Source: an uncultured Clostridia bacterium | GTDB lineage: Bacteria > Bacillota > Clostridia > UMGS1810 | Direction of reading: 5' to 3' | NCBI GenBank assembly: GCA_934481345.1 | Contig: CAKSPF010000005.1 | Coordinates: forward strand, 144,361 to 208,360 | Length of the DNA: 64,000 bases | Part shown: in pieces, positions 27,780 through 37,900 of the stretch | How positions within the stretch are numbered: position 1 is the first letter of the stretch | Layout of the letters: the number at the start of each line of letters is the position of its first letter | The notes under the pieces: generated by a model | Told to the model about the DNA's origin: nothing | Database searches by the model: none | Seen by the model: only the letters and a program-made list of their open reading frames with translations | Made by a program: the position numbers and the translations under genes

Positions 27780-28085
27780 TTATTTCGTGTCGTTTGCATT
27801 CTTGCCGTTAACGGAACCGTTAGTTCCTTTGCCGGTTGTTCCGTTCTGTGCATTTCCGCTTTCTTCCATACGGTCTTTTGCATTTTCGATTGTATCTTCC
27901 GCGTCGTCAATTAATCCGTCATCTTTAGTGTCGTTATTAGTAGTGTTGTCTTTATCCGTTGCACCGTCATTTGTTATATTATCGTTTGCATTATCGTCTG
28001 TTGTGTCATTTCCGCATGCTGTGAAAAATGTCATAACCGAAAATGACATTGCCAGTGCAAGTGTTATAGATAAAAATTTTTTCAT
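27780..28085 (-). CDS. Small Asn/Asp-rich lipoprotein
   Basis: 101 aa. Lipoprotein signal peptide MKKFLSITLALAMSFSVMTF followed by the lipobox-like FTAC, so Cys about 24 would be lipidated and anchor the protein outside the membrane. The mature part is almost entirely Asn, Asp, Thr, Lys and Gly with a short helical ENAKDRMEES segment. No recognised domain. Low complexity suggests a linker or wall-exposed spacer. Confidence 0.7.
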   Translation of the reverse strand: MKKFLSITLALAMSFSVMTFFTACGNDTTDDNANDNITNDGATDKDNTTNNDTKDDGLIDDAEDTIENAKDRMEESGNAQNGTTGKGTNGSVNGKNANDTK

Positions 28086-28233
28086 ACCTTACATTCCTTT
28101 CAAAAATTGTAGTTACTTTTCAGTAATTATTATTAAGCATTGCATGATTTTTATTCAAAATTATATGTGCAAAAATTTTTCCATAATTTGATACTTGATA
28201 TATAAAAGTATATATAGTATGATATACCAGACA

Positions 28234-28324
28234 GTTGACATAAAATTATTATTGTTTACATCATTGCTTTAATTGTGCTATTTAAGTGCATTTTGATTTT
28301 GTAATACCATAAAATTATGTCAAC
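28234..28324 (+). other. Long leader of the SLH protein with a distant inverted repeat
   Basis: Arms GTTGACATAA (28234-28243) and TTATGTCAAC (28315-28324) are perfectly complementary across 71 bp, 49 bp before the GTG start. Just downstream is another small palindrome, GCAGTA-A-TACTGC (28336-28348). Possible -35/-10 pairs lie around 28190-28230 (TTGATA, 17 bp, TATATA or TATGAT). Long structured leaders are known for S-layer genes; here that is inference. Confidence 0.35.
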
Positions 28325-28372
28325 TACATTAATTAAGCAGTAATACTGCAAAATTTGTAAGGAGGATTTTAA

Positions 28373-30949
28373 GTGTCAAAATTCAAGAAATTTATTTCTT
28401 CATTAACCGTATCTGCACTGCTTGTTTCAGCTATACCGACTTTTTCTTTGGCATATGTGGCATCAGATGTTGCGGGAACCGATCACGAGGACGCTGCAAA
28501 AGTACTCGGAGCTCTTGAAATTATGGTCGGCGATGCAGGTACCGGACTTTTCAGACCGGATGACGCAATCAAACGTTCCGAGGCTGCAAAAGTTGCTGTC
28601 GCATTAAAAGGACTTACCAAGCTTGCCGAATCTTCAACAGCATCTACAAAATTCCCGGATGTTGCAAGTGACCACTGGGCAAACGGTTTTATAAACGTAG
28701 GAGCATCCGAAGGTCTTATAATAGGCGATGATGTGGGAACATTCAGACCGGATGACAGAATAAGCTATGTAGAAGCCGTTATAATACTCGTAAGAGCATT
28801 GGGCTATGAACCGCAGGCTATTGCAAAAGGCGGCTATCCTACAGGTTATATAACAACAGCATCTTCAATAGGACTTTCAAAAAATGTTGTAAGCTCTGCA
28901 ACTAAGCTCATATCAAGAGGCGACGTGGCTCAGCTTGCATATAATGCGCTGACAATCAAAAAGATGGAGCAGGTTGGTTTTGGTACAAATGTACAGTACA
29001 ATGTGTCGGACAAGACGCTCCTTTCGGACAACCTGAACGTAAATCTTGTAAACGGCGTAGTTACTGCTGTAGGCAACTCGTCCATTGACGGAAAAACAGT
29101 TGATAAAGGCAGATTGATGATAGACGGCAAAACTTACAAGACCGGAAACGCAGATGTACGAAATGTTTTAGGTTTTTATGTTGATGCGTATATCACAAAC
29201 AGCAAATCCGAAAAAGGCAGAGATATCCTGTTGGTAGCAAATCCGACCGAAGGACAAAATTCTACTGTTTCGATTTCTGCAGACAACATTAAATCAATAA
29301 CCGAAAAGTCAGGTTCTAAAGTAATTGAATATTACGCAAAAGAAAATGACAGGAAATCAACATCTGCAACAATCAATTCAACTGCAAAAATCGTTTATAA
29401 CGGCGTGCTCGGTACATGGGGTGATCTCGCAGAAATTGACTCCGGTTCCATAGTCCTTCTTGATACAACAAGAAACAAAAAATACGATATAGTTTTTGTA
29501 AACGAAACAGTAAATTATGTTGTGGATTACGTTACCGAATCATCTCACAGAATTATTGATAAATACAACCAGAGCGCTCTTACGCTTGATCCTGATAACA
29601 GCGACCTGACTTATACTATAGACAAAGATAATAAAGCGGTTGATATTTCCGAGCTTGAGGAATGGGATGTTATAACATTCACAATAAGCAAAGATAAGAA
29701 TCTCGTCTACGGCACAACTGCAAAAAATCCCGTAACAGGCACCGTTACAGCCAAATCTTCTGACCATTATTATATAGATGACGTTAAATACAAGGTTGCA
29801 TCTAACTATACAAATACAATAGACTTAAATGACAACGGTACTTTTTATCTCGACTCCGAAGGCAAAATTGCTGCCTTTGACGGAAAGGGAAATATAAGCA
29901 CAAACTATGCATATATTAATAAAATGGCTGTTGAGTCCGGACTTGACGGAACACTGAAATTTGAATTTTTCAACAAAAACTCAGAGCTTGTTACACTGAA
30001 AGCTGCAAACAAAATACGTGTAAACGACTCTGCCGCATTAAATGCCAAAGAAGCGCTTAATGCAGTTGGTGAAACGAACCAGCTTGTAACTTATGAGTCA
30101 AATGAAAAAGGCGAAGTGACAAAGATTTATACAAGCAAAAAATCCGATGACATTGACGAAGATAACTTTACGCTTAACTTTGCCGAAAGCGGTGTTGAGT
30201 ACAAGTCTACCTCCTCTACTCTGCTTGCCGGAAAAATGAATGTAAAAGTTGACTCGAACACTTTAATATTTGACATTCCGTCATCCGCAAAAAATTCCGA
30301 TGACTATGCGGTAAGAGATAAATCCTTCTTTATAGACGGCGGAAAATATGATGTTTCTGTTTATGATGTAAAAGAGGATTTGACCGCAGGTGTAATAATA
30401 GTTACAAATTCGGACGGAAAAACAGGCGAAGACACTTCGATTGCCGTTGTGGATAAAATATCCGCTGCAAAAAACAGCGACGGCGATACAGTAGAAAAAC
30501 TGGAAGCATATATGGACGGCAAGAAAGTATCCATGTATACCTCCAAAGCAAATGTGCTTGTTAAAAACGGAAGCAAGGCTATTGAAGCGGGCGACATTGT
30601 TCAGCTTAAAACAAACAGCACCGGCGAAATAGACGGTATAACTCTCTTGTTTGATATAAACGATTCGGACAAAGAATCGAGTGTTCAGCATTCGGCAAAC
30701 ATGCTAACCGAATATGGAAAAATAACAAAGAAATTCTCAAATTCATTCAACTTCCAGACAAATGACGGCGCAGTTAAAAACTATGCTATCGGAAACGCAG
30801 AAATCTATGTTGTGGAAAGCGGAAGAAACGACAAAAAGATAAGCGTCGGAAGCAAGAGTGATATAAGAAAATATGATGATGCCGATCCGGAAAGAGTATT
30901 TGTAAGAGTTTACAAAGATGAAGTTAAGGAAATCGTTATCATAAGATAA
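28373..30949 (+). CDS. S-layer homology (SLH) domain surface protein
   Basis: 858 aa, GTG start with AAGGAGG. Signal peptide to about residue 28 (ALLVSAIPTFSLAYVA). SLH repeats: 1 at about 30-85 (LGALEIMVGDAG, LFRPDDAIKRSEAAKV), 2 at about 95-150 (FPDVASDHWANGFINVG, TFRPDDRISYVEAVIIL), and a weaker third to about 205. These bind wall polysaccharide, so the rest is displayed on the surface. Residues 210-858 form repeated beta-rich, Lys/Asp/Ser-rich modules with no catalytic motif seen. The size, strong ribosome site and single-gene arrangement fit an S-layer or major surface protein. Confidence 0.85.
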   Translation: MSKFKKFISSLTVSALLVSAIPTFSLAYVASDVAGTDHEDAAKVLGALEIMVGDAGTGLFRPDDAIKRSEAAKVAVALKGLTKLAESSTASTKFPDVASDHWANGFINVGASEGLIIGDDVGTFRPDDRISYVEAVIILVRALGYEPQAIAKGGYPTGYITTASSIGLSKNVVSSATKLISRGDVAQLAYNALTIKKMEQVGFGTNVQYNVSDKTLLSDNLNVNLVNGVVTAVGNSSIDGKTVDKGRLMIDGKTYKTGNADVRNVLGFYVDAYITNSKSEKGRDILLVANPTEGQNSTVSISADNIKSITEKSGSKVIEYYAKENDRKSTSATINSTAKIVYNGVLGTWGDLAEIDSGSIVLLDTTRNKKYDIVFVNETVNYVVDYVTESSHRIIDKYNQSALTLDPDNSDLTYTIDKDNKAVDISELEEWDVITFTISKDKNLVYGTTAKNPVTGTVTAKSSDHYYIDDVKYKVASNYTNTIDLNDNGTFYLDSEGKIAAFDGKGNISTNYAYINKMAVESGLDGTLKFEFFNKNSELVTLKAANKIRVNDSAALNAKEALNAVGETNQLVTYESNEKGEVTKIYTSKKSDDIDEDNFTLNFAESGVEYKSTSSTLLAGKMNVKVDSNTLIFDIPSSAKNSDDYAVRDKSFFIDGGKYDVSVYDVKEDLTAGVIIVTNSDGKTGEDTSIAVVDKISAAKNSDGDTVEKLEAYMDGKKVSMYTSKANVLVKNGSKAIEAGDIVQLKTNSTGEIDGITLLFDINDSDKESSVQHSANMLTEYGKITKKFSNSFNFQTNDGAVKNYAIGNAEIYVVESGRNDKKISVGSKSDIRKYDDADPERVFVRVYKDEVKEIVIIR

Positions 30950-30956
30950 AACATTT

Positions 30957-30986
30957 AAAGCAGGATTTCATCTGAAATCCTGCTTT
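30957..30986 (+). terminator. Terminator of the SLH protein gene
   Basis: 14-bp perfect stem AAAGCAGGATTTCA / TGAAATCCTGCTTT with a 2-nt loop, 8 bp after the stop. Its last three T also form the first bases of the inverted-repeat element that follows. Confidence 0.75.
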
Positions 30987-31264
30987 AGGCAAGTGGGACT
31001 TGAACCCAATATGCCTTACGTTTGAAAAATTGAAGTCTTTTCAACTTGTTGTCCTTGAAGGGCGACAGGCTGTCTGCGTCCTCCGCATTGAAAATTCAAT
31101 AAATTTTTCTAAACGTAAGGCCGCAGAGTTTAAAAATAGGAAATTTTGAAATAAGACAAAGAAAATTCAAAAATAATACGGTCGTATATTTGCAGAATTT
31201 TCTGCTGTATTATGCGAAATTTCCATTTTTAAACCACATCGGGTTCGAGTCTCGCTTGCCTAAA
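30984..31264. repeat. Non-coding element with tRNA-T-arm-like terminal inverted repeats and two internal hairpins
   Basis: Ends 30984-31007 and 31241-31264 are inverted repeats of 24 bp with 3 mismatches, starting TTTAGGCAAG and ending CTTGCCTAAA. Read outward, each end looks like a tRNA T-arm plus acceptor 3' strand: GGGTTCAAGTCCC on the minus strand and GGGTTCGAGTCTC on the plus strand, but no D-arm, anticodon or CCA is present. Inside, GCCTTACGTTT (31013-31023) pairs with 31111-31121, and 31128-31146 pairs with 31217-31234 (one gap), so the whole folds as a three-way junction on either strand. It fills the gap between two convergent genes and has no open reading frame. It could be a miniature transposable element, a tRNA-derived palindrome or a structured RNA. 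Confidence 0.6.
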
Positions 31265-31279
31265 CTACATAAATTCAAT

Positions 31280-32734
31280 TTAAAATCTGAAATCTCTTCT
31301 GTTGGAATTCTTAATATCCTCAATATTTTTTCTTGCAATTTCCCGTACTTTTTCTTTCGGAATTTTATTAAGTTCATCCTCAATGAGTTTAAATCCTATT
31401 TTCTTTGTATCCTCGCTTGCATAATCTGTCAGATACTCGGTAAGTGTCATAAGGGCATTCGGATGACAGCAATTTAGTATCTGACCGTTTTTGCAAAGGC
31501 TCATAAAACGGTCGCCGGTTCTGCCCTCTCTGTAACAGGCTGTGCAGAACGATGGAATAAATCCCATTTTCATCAGCCAGTTAACAACTTCGTCAAGAGT
31601 ACGCTGATCGGAAACGTCAAATTGCTCCGAATCATGAGGACGTTCTTCCTCGCAGTATCCGCCGACAGATGTGCGCGACGCACCGCTTATCTGCGATACA
31701 CCGAGATGCAGCATTTTTTCACGCACCTTCTGGCTTTCACGCGTAGAAATAATCATACCTGTATACGGAACAGCTATACGGATACATGCCGCAATTTTTT
31801 CAAAAATCTCATCTTCAAGACTGTTATCAAATGCATCGGGATCAATGTCATCTGCATGTTTTACTCTCGGTACGCTTATTGTATGCGGACCCACACCGTG
31901 AACCGCCTCAAGATGTTCGGCATGCATGAGCAGTCCGGCAAATTCATACTGATAGCCTTCCAGACCGAAAAGAACACCAAGACCGACATCGTCAATACCG
32001 CCGTCCATTGCTCTGTCCATAGCCTCTGTATGGTAATCATAATCATGCTTTGGTCCTGTAGGATGAAGTTCAAGATAGCTTTTTTTATTGTAAGTTTCCT
32101 GGAATAAAATATATGTACCGATGCCTGCATCTTTTAATTTGCGGTAGTTCTCTACGGTTGTTGCGGCAATGTTTACATTCACACGGCGGATGTCGCCGTT
32201 TTTGTGATGAATGGAATATATAGTTTTTATAGATTCCAGAATATACTCTATCGGATTATTTACGGGATCCTCTCCTGCTTCGATAGCAAGGCGTTTATGC
32301 CCCATATCCTGCAAAGCTATTACCTCTTTGCGAATATCATCCTGAGAAAGTTTTACGCGCTTTATATGCTTGTTTTTTTGATGATACGGGCAGTATACAC
32401 AGCCGTTCACACAATAGTTGGACAAATACAAAGGTGCAAACATAACAATTCTGTTACCGTAGAAAGCCTCTTTGATTTCTTCTGCAAGCTTATACATTTC
32501 TTCGATTTTTTCGGGTATATCGCATGCCAAAAGAACCGATGCCTCGCGGTGAGTAAGTCCGGCGCAGTGAGTCTGCGTTCCGTCCGCTGTTTTTACCGGA
32601 CGTGCTTTTTGCAGAATACTGTCGATAAGAGCAACGTTATGTTTATTCTCCTCAGCGTATTTTATTGTTTCGAGAATTTCTTCGTGGTTAATAAATTCCT
32701 CAGCATGGAGGGATTTTGGATTGTAATTTGACAT
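31280..32734 (-). CDS. hydG: [FeFe]-hydrogenase H-cluster radical SAM maturase HydG
   Basis: Splits tyrosine to make the CO and CN ligands of the H-cluster. 484 aa from the ATG at 32734 (AAAGGA site). The radical-SAM cluster motif is C108-x3-C112-x2-C115 (YCVNGCVYC). The C-terminal auxiliary cluster motif FCTACYREGRTGDRFMSLCKNGQILNCC distinguishes HydG from ThiH. It follows hydE by about 58 bp in the operon TM1266-like regulator, hydE, hydG. HydF and the hydrogenase itself are not in this window. Confidence 0.95.
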   Translation of the reverse strand: MSNYNPKSLHAEEFINHEEILETIKYAEENKHNVALIDSILQKARPVKTADGTQTHCAGLTHREASVLLACDIPEKIEEMYKLAEEIKEAFYGNRIVMFAPLYLSNYCVNGCVYCPYHQKNKHIKRVKLSQDDIRKEVIALQDMGHKRLAIEAGEDPVNNPIEYILESIKTIYSIHHKNGDIRRVNVNIAATTVENYRKLKDAGIGTYILFQETYNKKSYLELHPTGPKHDYDYHTEAMDRAMDGGIDDVGLGVLFGLEGYQYEFAGLLMHAEHLEAVHGVGPHTISVPRVKHADDIDPDAFDNSLEDEIFEKIAACIRIAVPYTGMIISTRESQKVREKMLHLGVSQISGASRTSVGGYCEEERPHDSEQFDVSDQRTLDEVVNWLMKMGFIPSFCTACYREGRTGDRFMSLCKNGQILNCCHPNALMTLTEYLTDYASEDTKKIGFKLIEDELNKIPKEKVREIARKNIEDIKNSNRRDFRF

Positions 32735-32792
32735 AATATTTTTTCCTTTCTTATTATTGGAAGCCATGTTTACATGGCAACCTGCCGTCAGA

Positions 32793-33836
32793 TTATTTTT
32801 TTATATCGCCGCGGTCGGTAACTATTTCAAAACCGATTGATTCCATTCTGCGGCTTAAGCATTGCCTGCACTGAGCCGATTCGTCGCCGGTGCATATTTT
32901 ATTATCATAAAGGGCATATTTTTTTCGTTCCGAAACAGGTGACAAATTCGGCATTACAACATTTGCGCCTGCAAGTATGCCTTTTTCTCTGCCGTTTGAA
33001 TCAATAGTTCCGAGTGCTGTTGTAGCCGGCAGAAGTATATTGGGCTTAATAAGCCTTATGAGCGACAGCAAATACACTGTCTGTTCGCATGAACCGGCTG
33101 TTTTATCGCCGAACGGAGTATCTTTCTGCGGAATAAACGGCCCGATACCGCACATATCGGGGCTGAATTCTTCTATAAATTTCAAATCCTCGGCAAGATA
33201 TTCCGAAGTCTGATAAGGCGAGCCTACCATAAAACCGCAGCCAACCTGATAACCGATTTTTTTAAGGTCATAAAGACAGCGTATCCGGTTTTCAAATGAC
33301 ATATTATCAGGATGAAGCATGCGGTAATGCTCTCTGCTTGCTGTTTCATGCCGCAAAAGATAACGGTCTGCGCCGGCAGAATACATTTTTTCATAATCCT
33401 GCGTTTCACATTCTCCGAGCGAAAGCGTCACGGCGCAGTCGGGATAGGTACTTTTGATACTTTTTACGATTGAACATACTTTCCCGACAGAAAAAATTCC
33501 TTCACCGCCCTGAAGAACAAAGGTTCTGAAACCAAGTGCATATCCTTCTTTGCAGCAATTCAAAATCTGTTCTTCGGTAAGGATATATCGGTCGCAATCA
33601 TCGTTTGATTTGCGTATTCCGCAGTAAAGACAATCATTTTTGCAGTAATTTCCGACTTCTATAAGACCTCTTACAAAAACCTTGTTTGAATAAATCCTTC
33701 GTCTTGATTCGTCTGCCATCTTCCGGGCATATTCGGCAATTTCGCTGTTTTGACCGTCTATCAGCATAACGTATTCTTCTTTTGACAGGGTATGTTCTTT
33801 TGCAAGCGCATCTACAAGCGAATACAGGCTACTCAT
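32793..33836 (-). CDS. hydE: [FeFe]-hydrogenase H-cluster radical SAM maturase HydE
   Basis: Radical SAM enzyme that helps build the dithiomethylamine-bridged di-iron unit of the H-cluster. Cluster motif C65-x3-C69-x2-C72 (YCKNDCLYCGIRKSN) with the YCGIR sequence typical of HydE/BioB. 347 aa is normal. C-terminal cysteines occur in CTGDESAQCRQCLSRRM. The start overlaps the regulator's stop by 8 bp and has only a weak ribosome site, suggesting translational coupling. Confidence 0.94.
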   Translation of the reverse strand: MSSLYSLVDALAKEHTLSKEEYVMLIDGQNSEIAEYARKMADESRRRIYSNKVFVRGLIEVGNYCKNDCLYCGIRKSNDDCDRYILTEEQILNCCKEGYALGFRTFVLQGGEGIFSVGKVCSIVKSIKSTYPDCAVTLSLGECETQDYEKMYSAGADRYLLRHETASREHYRMLHPDNMSFENRIRCLYDLKKIGYQVGCGFMVGSPYQTSEYLAEDLKFIEEFSPDMCGIGPFIPQKDTPFGDKTAGSCEQTVYLLSLIRLIKPNILLPATTALGTIDSNGREKGILAGANVVMPNLSPVSERKKYALYDNKICTGDESAQCRQCLSRRMESIGFEIVTDRGDIKK

Positions 33837-34086
33837 TGCTTATCACATTAGAGTAAGCTGTTTTTACACTTACTCCGTCAATATTTCCGATTTTTCCCGC
33901 CAAAGCAGAAATAGTGTCCTGCGGTGCATCGAGAGCTATTGAAACAATATTTATGCCCTTTTGTCTGTAAGGTATACCCATTCTGCCTATTATAAAATCA
34001 CCGAACTCATGCAAAACGGAATTAAGCCTTTCGACAGAATTTTTGTTTTCAACAATAACACTCATAACCGCTACGCGTGTTTCCAT
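33829..34086 (-). CDS. TM1266-family iron-only hydrogenase system regulator (ACT-like)
   Basis: 85 aa from the ATG at 34086 (AAGAGGTT site); a longer start in the leader is unlikely. Small ferredoxin-fold, NikR/ACT-like protein with METRVAVMSVIVENKNSVERL, RMGIPYRQKGINIVSIAL and a final GVSVKTAYSNVI. Relatives are encoded beside hydE/hydG/hydF and are annotated as putative regulators; direct proof of function is lacking as far as I know. First gene of the maturase operon. Confidence 0.87.
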   Translation of the reverse strand: METRVAVMSVIVENKNSVERLNSVLHEFGDFIIGRMGIPYRQKGINIVSIALDAPQDTISALAGKIGNIDGVSVKTAYSNVISNE

Positions 34087-34127
34087 ACTATAACCTCTTT
34101 TCATACCAATGTAATTATTTAACAACA

Positions 34128-34155
34128 AAAACGCACCAAGCGACGGGTGCGTTTT
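34128..34155 (-). terminator. Intrinsic terminator between the SGNH gene and the hyd operon
   Basis: AAAACGCACC / GGTGCGTTTT stem with an 8-nt loop and a TTTTTGTTGTT run on the minus strand. It lies 42 bp before the hyd operon start, so it could be the end of the SGNH transcript or an attenuator if the hyd promoter is farther upstream. Confidence 0.75.
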
Positions 34156-34189
34156 AAGTTACATATAAATATGTGCACACCCTGCATGC

Positions 34190-34253
34190 AGAGCACAAAT
34201 GCTCTTAGTGTCGGGAATGTTATTAAACTGTTTATGTTAATTATAACATAAAC
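34190..34253 (-). promoter_or_regulatory. Palindrome with -10-like core and a hairpin upstream of the hyd operon
   Basis: 34230-34253 is a perfect 24-bp palindrome (GTTTATGTTA, 4 bp, TAACATAAAC) whose minus-strand centre contains TATAAT. Downstream on that strand is AGAGCA / TGCTCT with a 4-nt loop (34190-34205), then the terminator hairpin. Together they look like an operator-promoter plus leader; no good -35 was found. Confidence 0.4.
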
Positions 34254-34284
34254 AAATAAAAAATTCCACTAAAAAAATCAAAAA

Positions 34285-34911
34285 TTATCTAAAAATTTCA
34301 GAAAAATTGTTTTTCAGAAAATCATACACATATGCCGCCATTACACCGTAACCGACTTCGGTATAGTGCAAACCGTCATTCGGCTGCATTACAGGCTCGT
34401 TTGCGGCAGTAAACAACGCACATGACGACAAATCAATGCATGGAATATTATTTCTCTCTGAAAAGCTTTTTACAAATTTAACGGCTTTTTCCGCCTGCGG
34501 CGCATATCCGCAGTTTGACATGCGTTCATCCGAAGTAGCATGCGGAGGTGTGCATACTATAATTTTTGCTTTCGGTGCATCGGATTTAATAAGATTGATT
34601 AATTCTTCGTAATCTTTGTTGCCCTGAGTGTCTTGCGCATCATCAAGTCCGCCGTTTGTACCAAGCATTACAATAACAAAATCGGAATCTGCGACATGGA
34701 CACTGCCCGATTTATAATAATCCAGATAGCTTGTGGATGTGTAACCGCATTTACCGCAATTTACAACCTCGGCATTTGTAAGCTTTTTAAGATAGTACGG
34801 ATAGTTTTTTTCATTAACATTTGCAATGCCGGATTTACCGAAAACCCCGTAATCCCCTTCGGTAAGGCTGTCGCCGATACAAGTGATTTTAATTTTGCTC
34901 ATTTGATTCAT
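34285..34911 (-). CDS. SGNH/GDSL-family hydrolase
   Basis: 208 aa esterase-type enzyme, no signal peptide. Block I with the catalytic serine is CIGDSLTEG (residues 11-19), block III is VMLGTNGG (GxN oxyanion residue), and block V with the Asp/His pair is NDGLHYTEVGYGVMA. Usually deacylates sugars, lipids or wall polymers; the substrate is unknown here. A GGGGAG ribosome site precedes the ATG at 34911. Confidence 0.88.
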   Translation of the reverse strand: MNQMSKIKITCIGDSLTEGDYGVFGKSGIANVNEKNYPYYLKKLTNAEVVNCGKCGYTSTSYLDYYKSGSVHVADSDFVIVMLGTNGGLDDAQDTQGNKDYEELINLIKSDAPKAKIIVCTPPHATSDERMSNCGYAPQAEKAVKFVKSFSERNNIPCIDLSSCALFTAANEPVMQPNDGLHYTEVGYGVMAAYVYDFLKNNFSEIFR

Positions 34912-34933
34912 AATATAAACTCCCCTATATTTA

Positions 34934-37900
34934 TTATACTTCTATCACATCACCCGAATCAAGCAAAAACAAATAAGTTTGTTTTACTTTTTTGTTCAAT
35001 GCTGTTTCAAGTGCCGCTTTGTAATACTTTAGCTGAGGTGCATATTTTGCTTTGATTTCACCGATATTTCCGTCAACTCTGTCGGTTTTGTAGTCTACTA
35101 TAACAAGCTCTCCGTTTTCTTCAAAGTATGCGTCTGTCATACCCTGAACCACCACCTTATCATCGGTTCTGACCTCGTTGTTAAATTCCGATGCAGGCAA
35201 AAGATATTTAAAGCTGAACTCTCTTTTCAGATTCATACGGTTTTCTTTCATTCTTCTGCCGAGTTCTGTTTTAAACAGGCGGTATATATTTTCTGATTTT
35301 ATATACCTCGCATTGTTTTCGGTCAAAAATCCTTTGCTTACAAGCCCGTCTATCTGCGCCCTCACATCATCAGCGGTTTCGGTATTTTCAAAATCGAGTT
35401 TTTCCATCACAAGATGCGTATATGTTCCTATTTCTGCTGCAGTAGGCTTGATATTGTCCGAAAGTTCAATTGACGCAAGGCTATGTTTTCTGTATATATC
35501 AAAGCTGTCATCACCGTCAAGCTGCATTTTTTTCAGCTCCGTTACCGAAACATTAGACGGTGTTTTGCATAATGCACTGTAAGGATACTCGTATTCAAGC
35601 AGTTTTTGTACAGCGCAATCAGCATCGGTCTTTGGCGCAAGCTCCGAAAACAAAAATTTCCTTTCGCCTGTTTCTTCTTCGAGCACAAGCTCAGACTTAG
35701 GTATCACATACGTATCAAATACCGAACCGTCATTGATATGTACGTCAAAGCTGTAGTCCTTTCCGATATTGCATGAATTGTTTCTTATAACAGCAGATAA
35801 AATCCATTCAAGATAGTTTTTACACCGCATTGTAAAAGCCGGATTTATTTTCTTATCGGAAGAAATCAGCTCCAAAGCTATCGCATCAAGTTTTTTTGAC
35901 GCATTTTTCAGACTTCCCGTAATAATAAGTTTTTCTCGTGCGCGCGTAAGCGCAACATACAGAATACGCATTTCCTCGGAAATTATTTCCGAGTACATTT
36001 TTGACTTTATTGTATTTTTTGCGGGCAGCGGATACGAAAAACGCTTTTCGGCATCGTAATAATTAACTCCGATACCGTATTCCTTATGAAGAAGCACCTT
36101 ATCGTTTATATCTGTAAAGTTAAAATTTTTCGACGCTCTGCACAAAAACACAACAGGAAATTCCAGACCTTTGCTTTTGTGAATACTCATAATACGCACA
36201 ACGTTTTCGCCGTCACCGAGAGGTTTGGCGGCGTCTGCATCGGAATTTCCCGATTTAAGAGAATCAACATAGCGGACGAAGTTAAATATTCCCTTAAAGT
36301 CCGTCTGTTCAAAGTCGTATGCACGGTTAAACAATGCGCGGACATTGGCTTTTTTTAGTTCTGAGTTCGGCAAAAAGGAAAGATAAGCCATATAATCGGT
36401 ATTTTCGACTATTTCCCAGATAAGCTTATCCGCCGGCAAAAATCCAGAACGCTCATAAAAGTATGCCAGCATATCTGTAAATTTTTTCAGTTTATCAGAC
36501 AGAGCGTCTTCATTTTTTCGTATATATGCTTTGACGGCATCATAAATATATCCTTTTTTTCCTGATATGCGAATATCAACAAATTCATTATCCGTAAATC
36601 CGAAAACAGGATGCCGCATCACGGAAAGCAAGGCAATATCATCCAACGGATTGTCAATAATTTTTAATATATTTATCAGAAAAACAATTTCGGGAGCATC
36701 ATAATATCCTCCGCCGATGTCGCAGTATACGGGAATTGAAGATGTCGTCAGTACATCGTTAAATACCTCGGCATAGCCCTTGATACTTCTGAGAAGAATA
36801 ACAATATCCGAATACTTTACAGGTCTGTATATGCCGTCTGCTTTATCAAAAACCAGATAATCTCCGCTGTTTACCATGGAATTTATACGGTTTGCCGCAT
36901 AGACTGCCTCCGCTTCGACGGCGCTCAATTCTTCGCTTTCGGATTCCGGGTCAATATATAAGTCAGTGCCGTTTTCATCAATTACAACAACATCCACGGA
37001 ATTCATGTCTGAATTTACATCTTCATAAGAATTTTCGTTATAGTACAAAAATTCATCGGGAGTATATTCCAACTCGCCGGTTTCCTCGTTCATAAGCTGT
37101 TCAAAGATTGAGTTAACACCGTCAAGAACACATTTACGGCTTCTGAAATTTTTATTAAGCAGTATTTTGTTATACTGTACTTTTTCGCCGTCAAAAAGCT
37201 TATAATCATCAGACTTGCCTTTGAAAAGACGCGGATCGGCATCGCGGAATTTATAGATGCTTTGTTTCATGTCGCCAACCATAAACATGTTCGGTTTTCC
37301 TATATTTTTTTTGGAAATACATGAAAAAATCGCTTCCTGCACGCTGTTGCAGTCCTGATATTCGTCAATATAAATTTCGTCAAATTTTTCCATAAGCTTT
37401 ACGGCAGCGTCACTCGGAGAGCCGTCTTCGTTTTTAAGAAGTTTAAGAGCAATATGCTCAAAATCAGAAAAGTCAACAAGGTTTCGGCTGCGTTTGAGCG
37501 CTGAAAATTCTTCGTCAAATTTTACTGTTATTTCTGCAAGCTTTTTTACAAAAATTTCCGATGTTTTAATATCTTCGCAAAGAGATTCATAAGTATCTGT
37601 TATATAGTTTTCTTTGATATTCTTTAAAATATCTTTACCCAAAGTGCGGAGAGTCTTTATCTGACCGCATATATCTTTATCCGCCTTTTTTGAAAACACA
37701 AGTCTTCCGCCTGAAAAACTATGCACAGCCCGATATGCATCGTTCCAGTTTTTGGCGGCAAATATGTATTCAAAAGCGTTTTTTTCGTCACACAAAAGTG
37801 CTTTCGGTTTTTCAAGGTTCTCATCAAAAGAACATAGCTCTATGGCTTTGTCATAATAACCGAGCGCCTGCCCTGCCAGTTTTACGGTTTTATCCAGCAG

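Noticed and set aside
30984..31007. A complete tRNA gene at the T-arm-like sequence
   Set aside because: Only T-arm and acceptor-like parts are present; no D-arm, anticodon arm or CCA on either strand.
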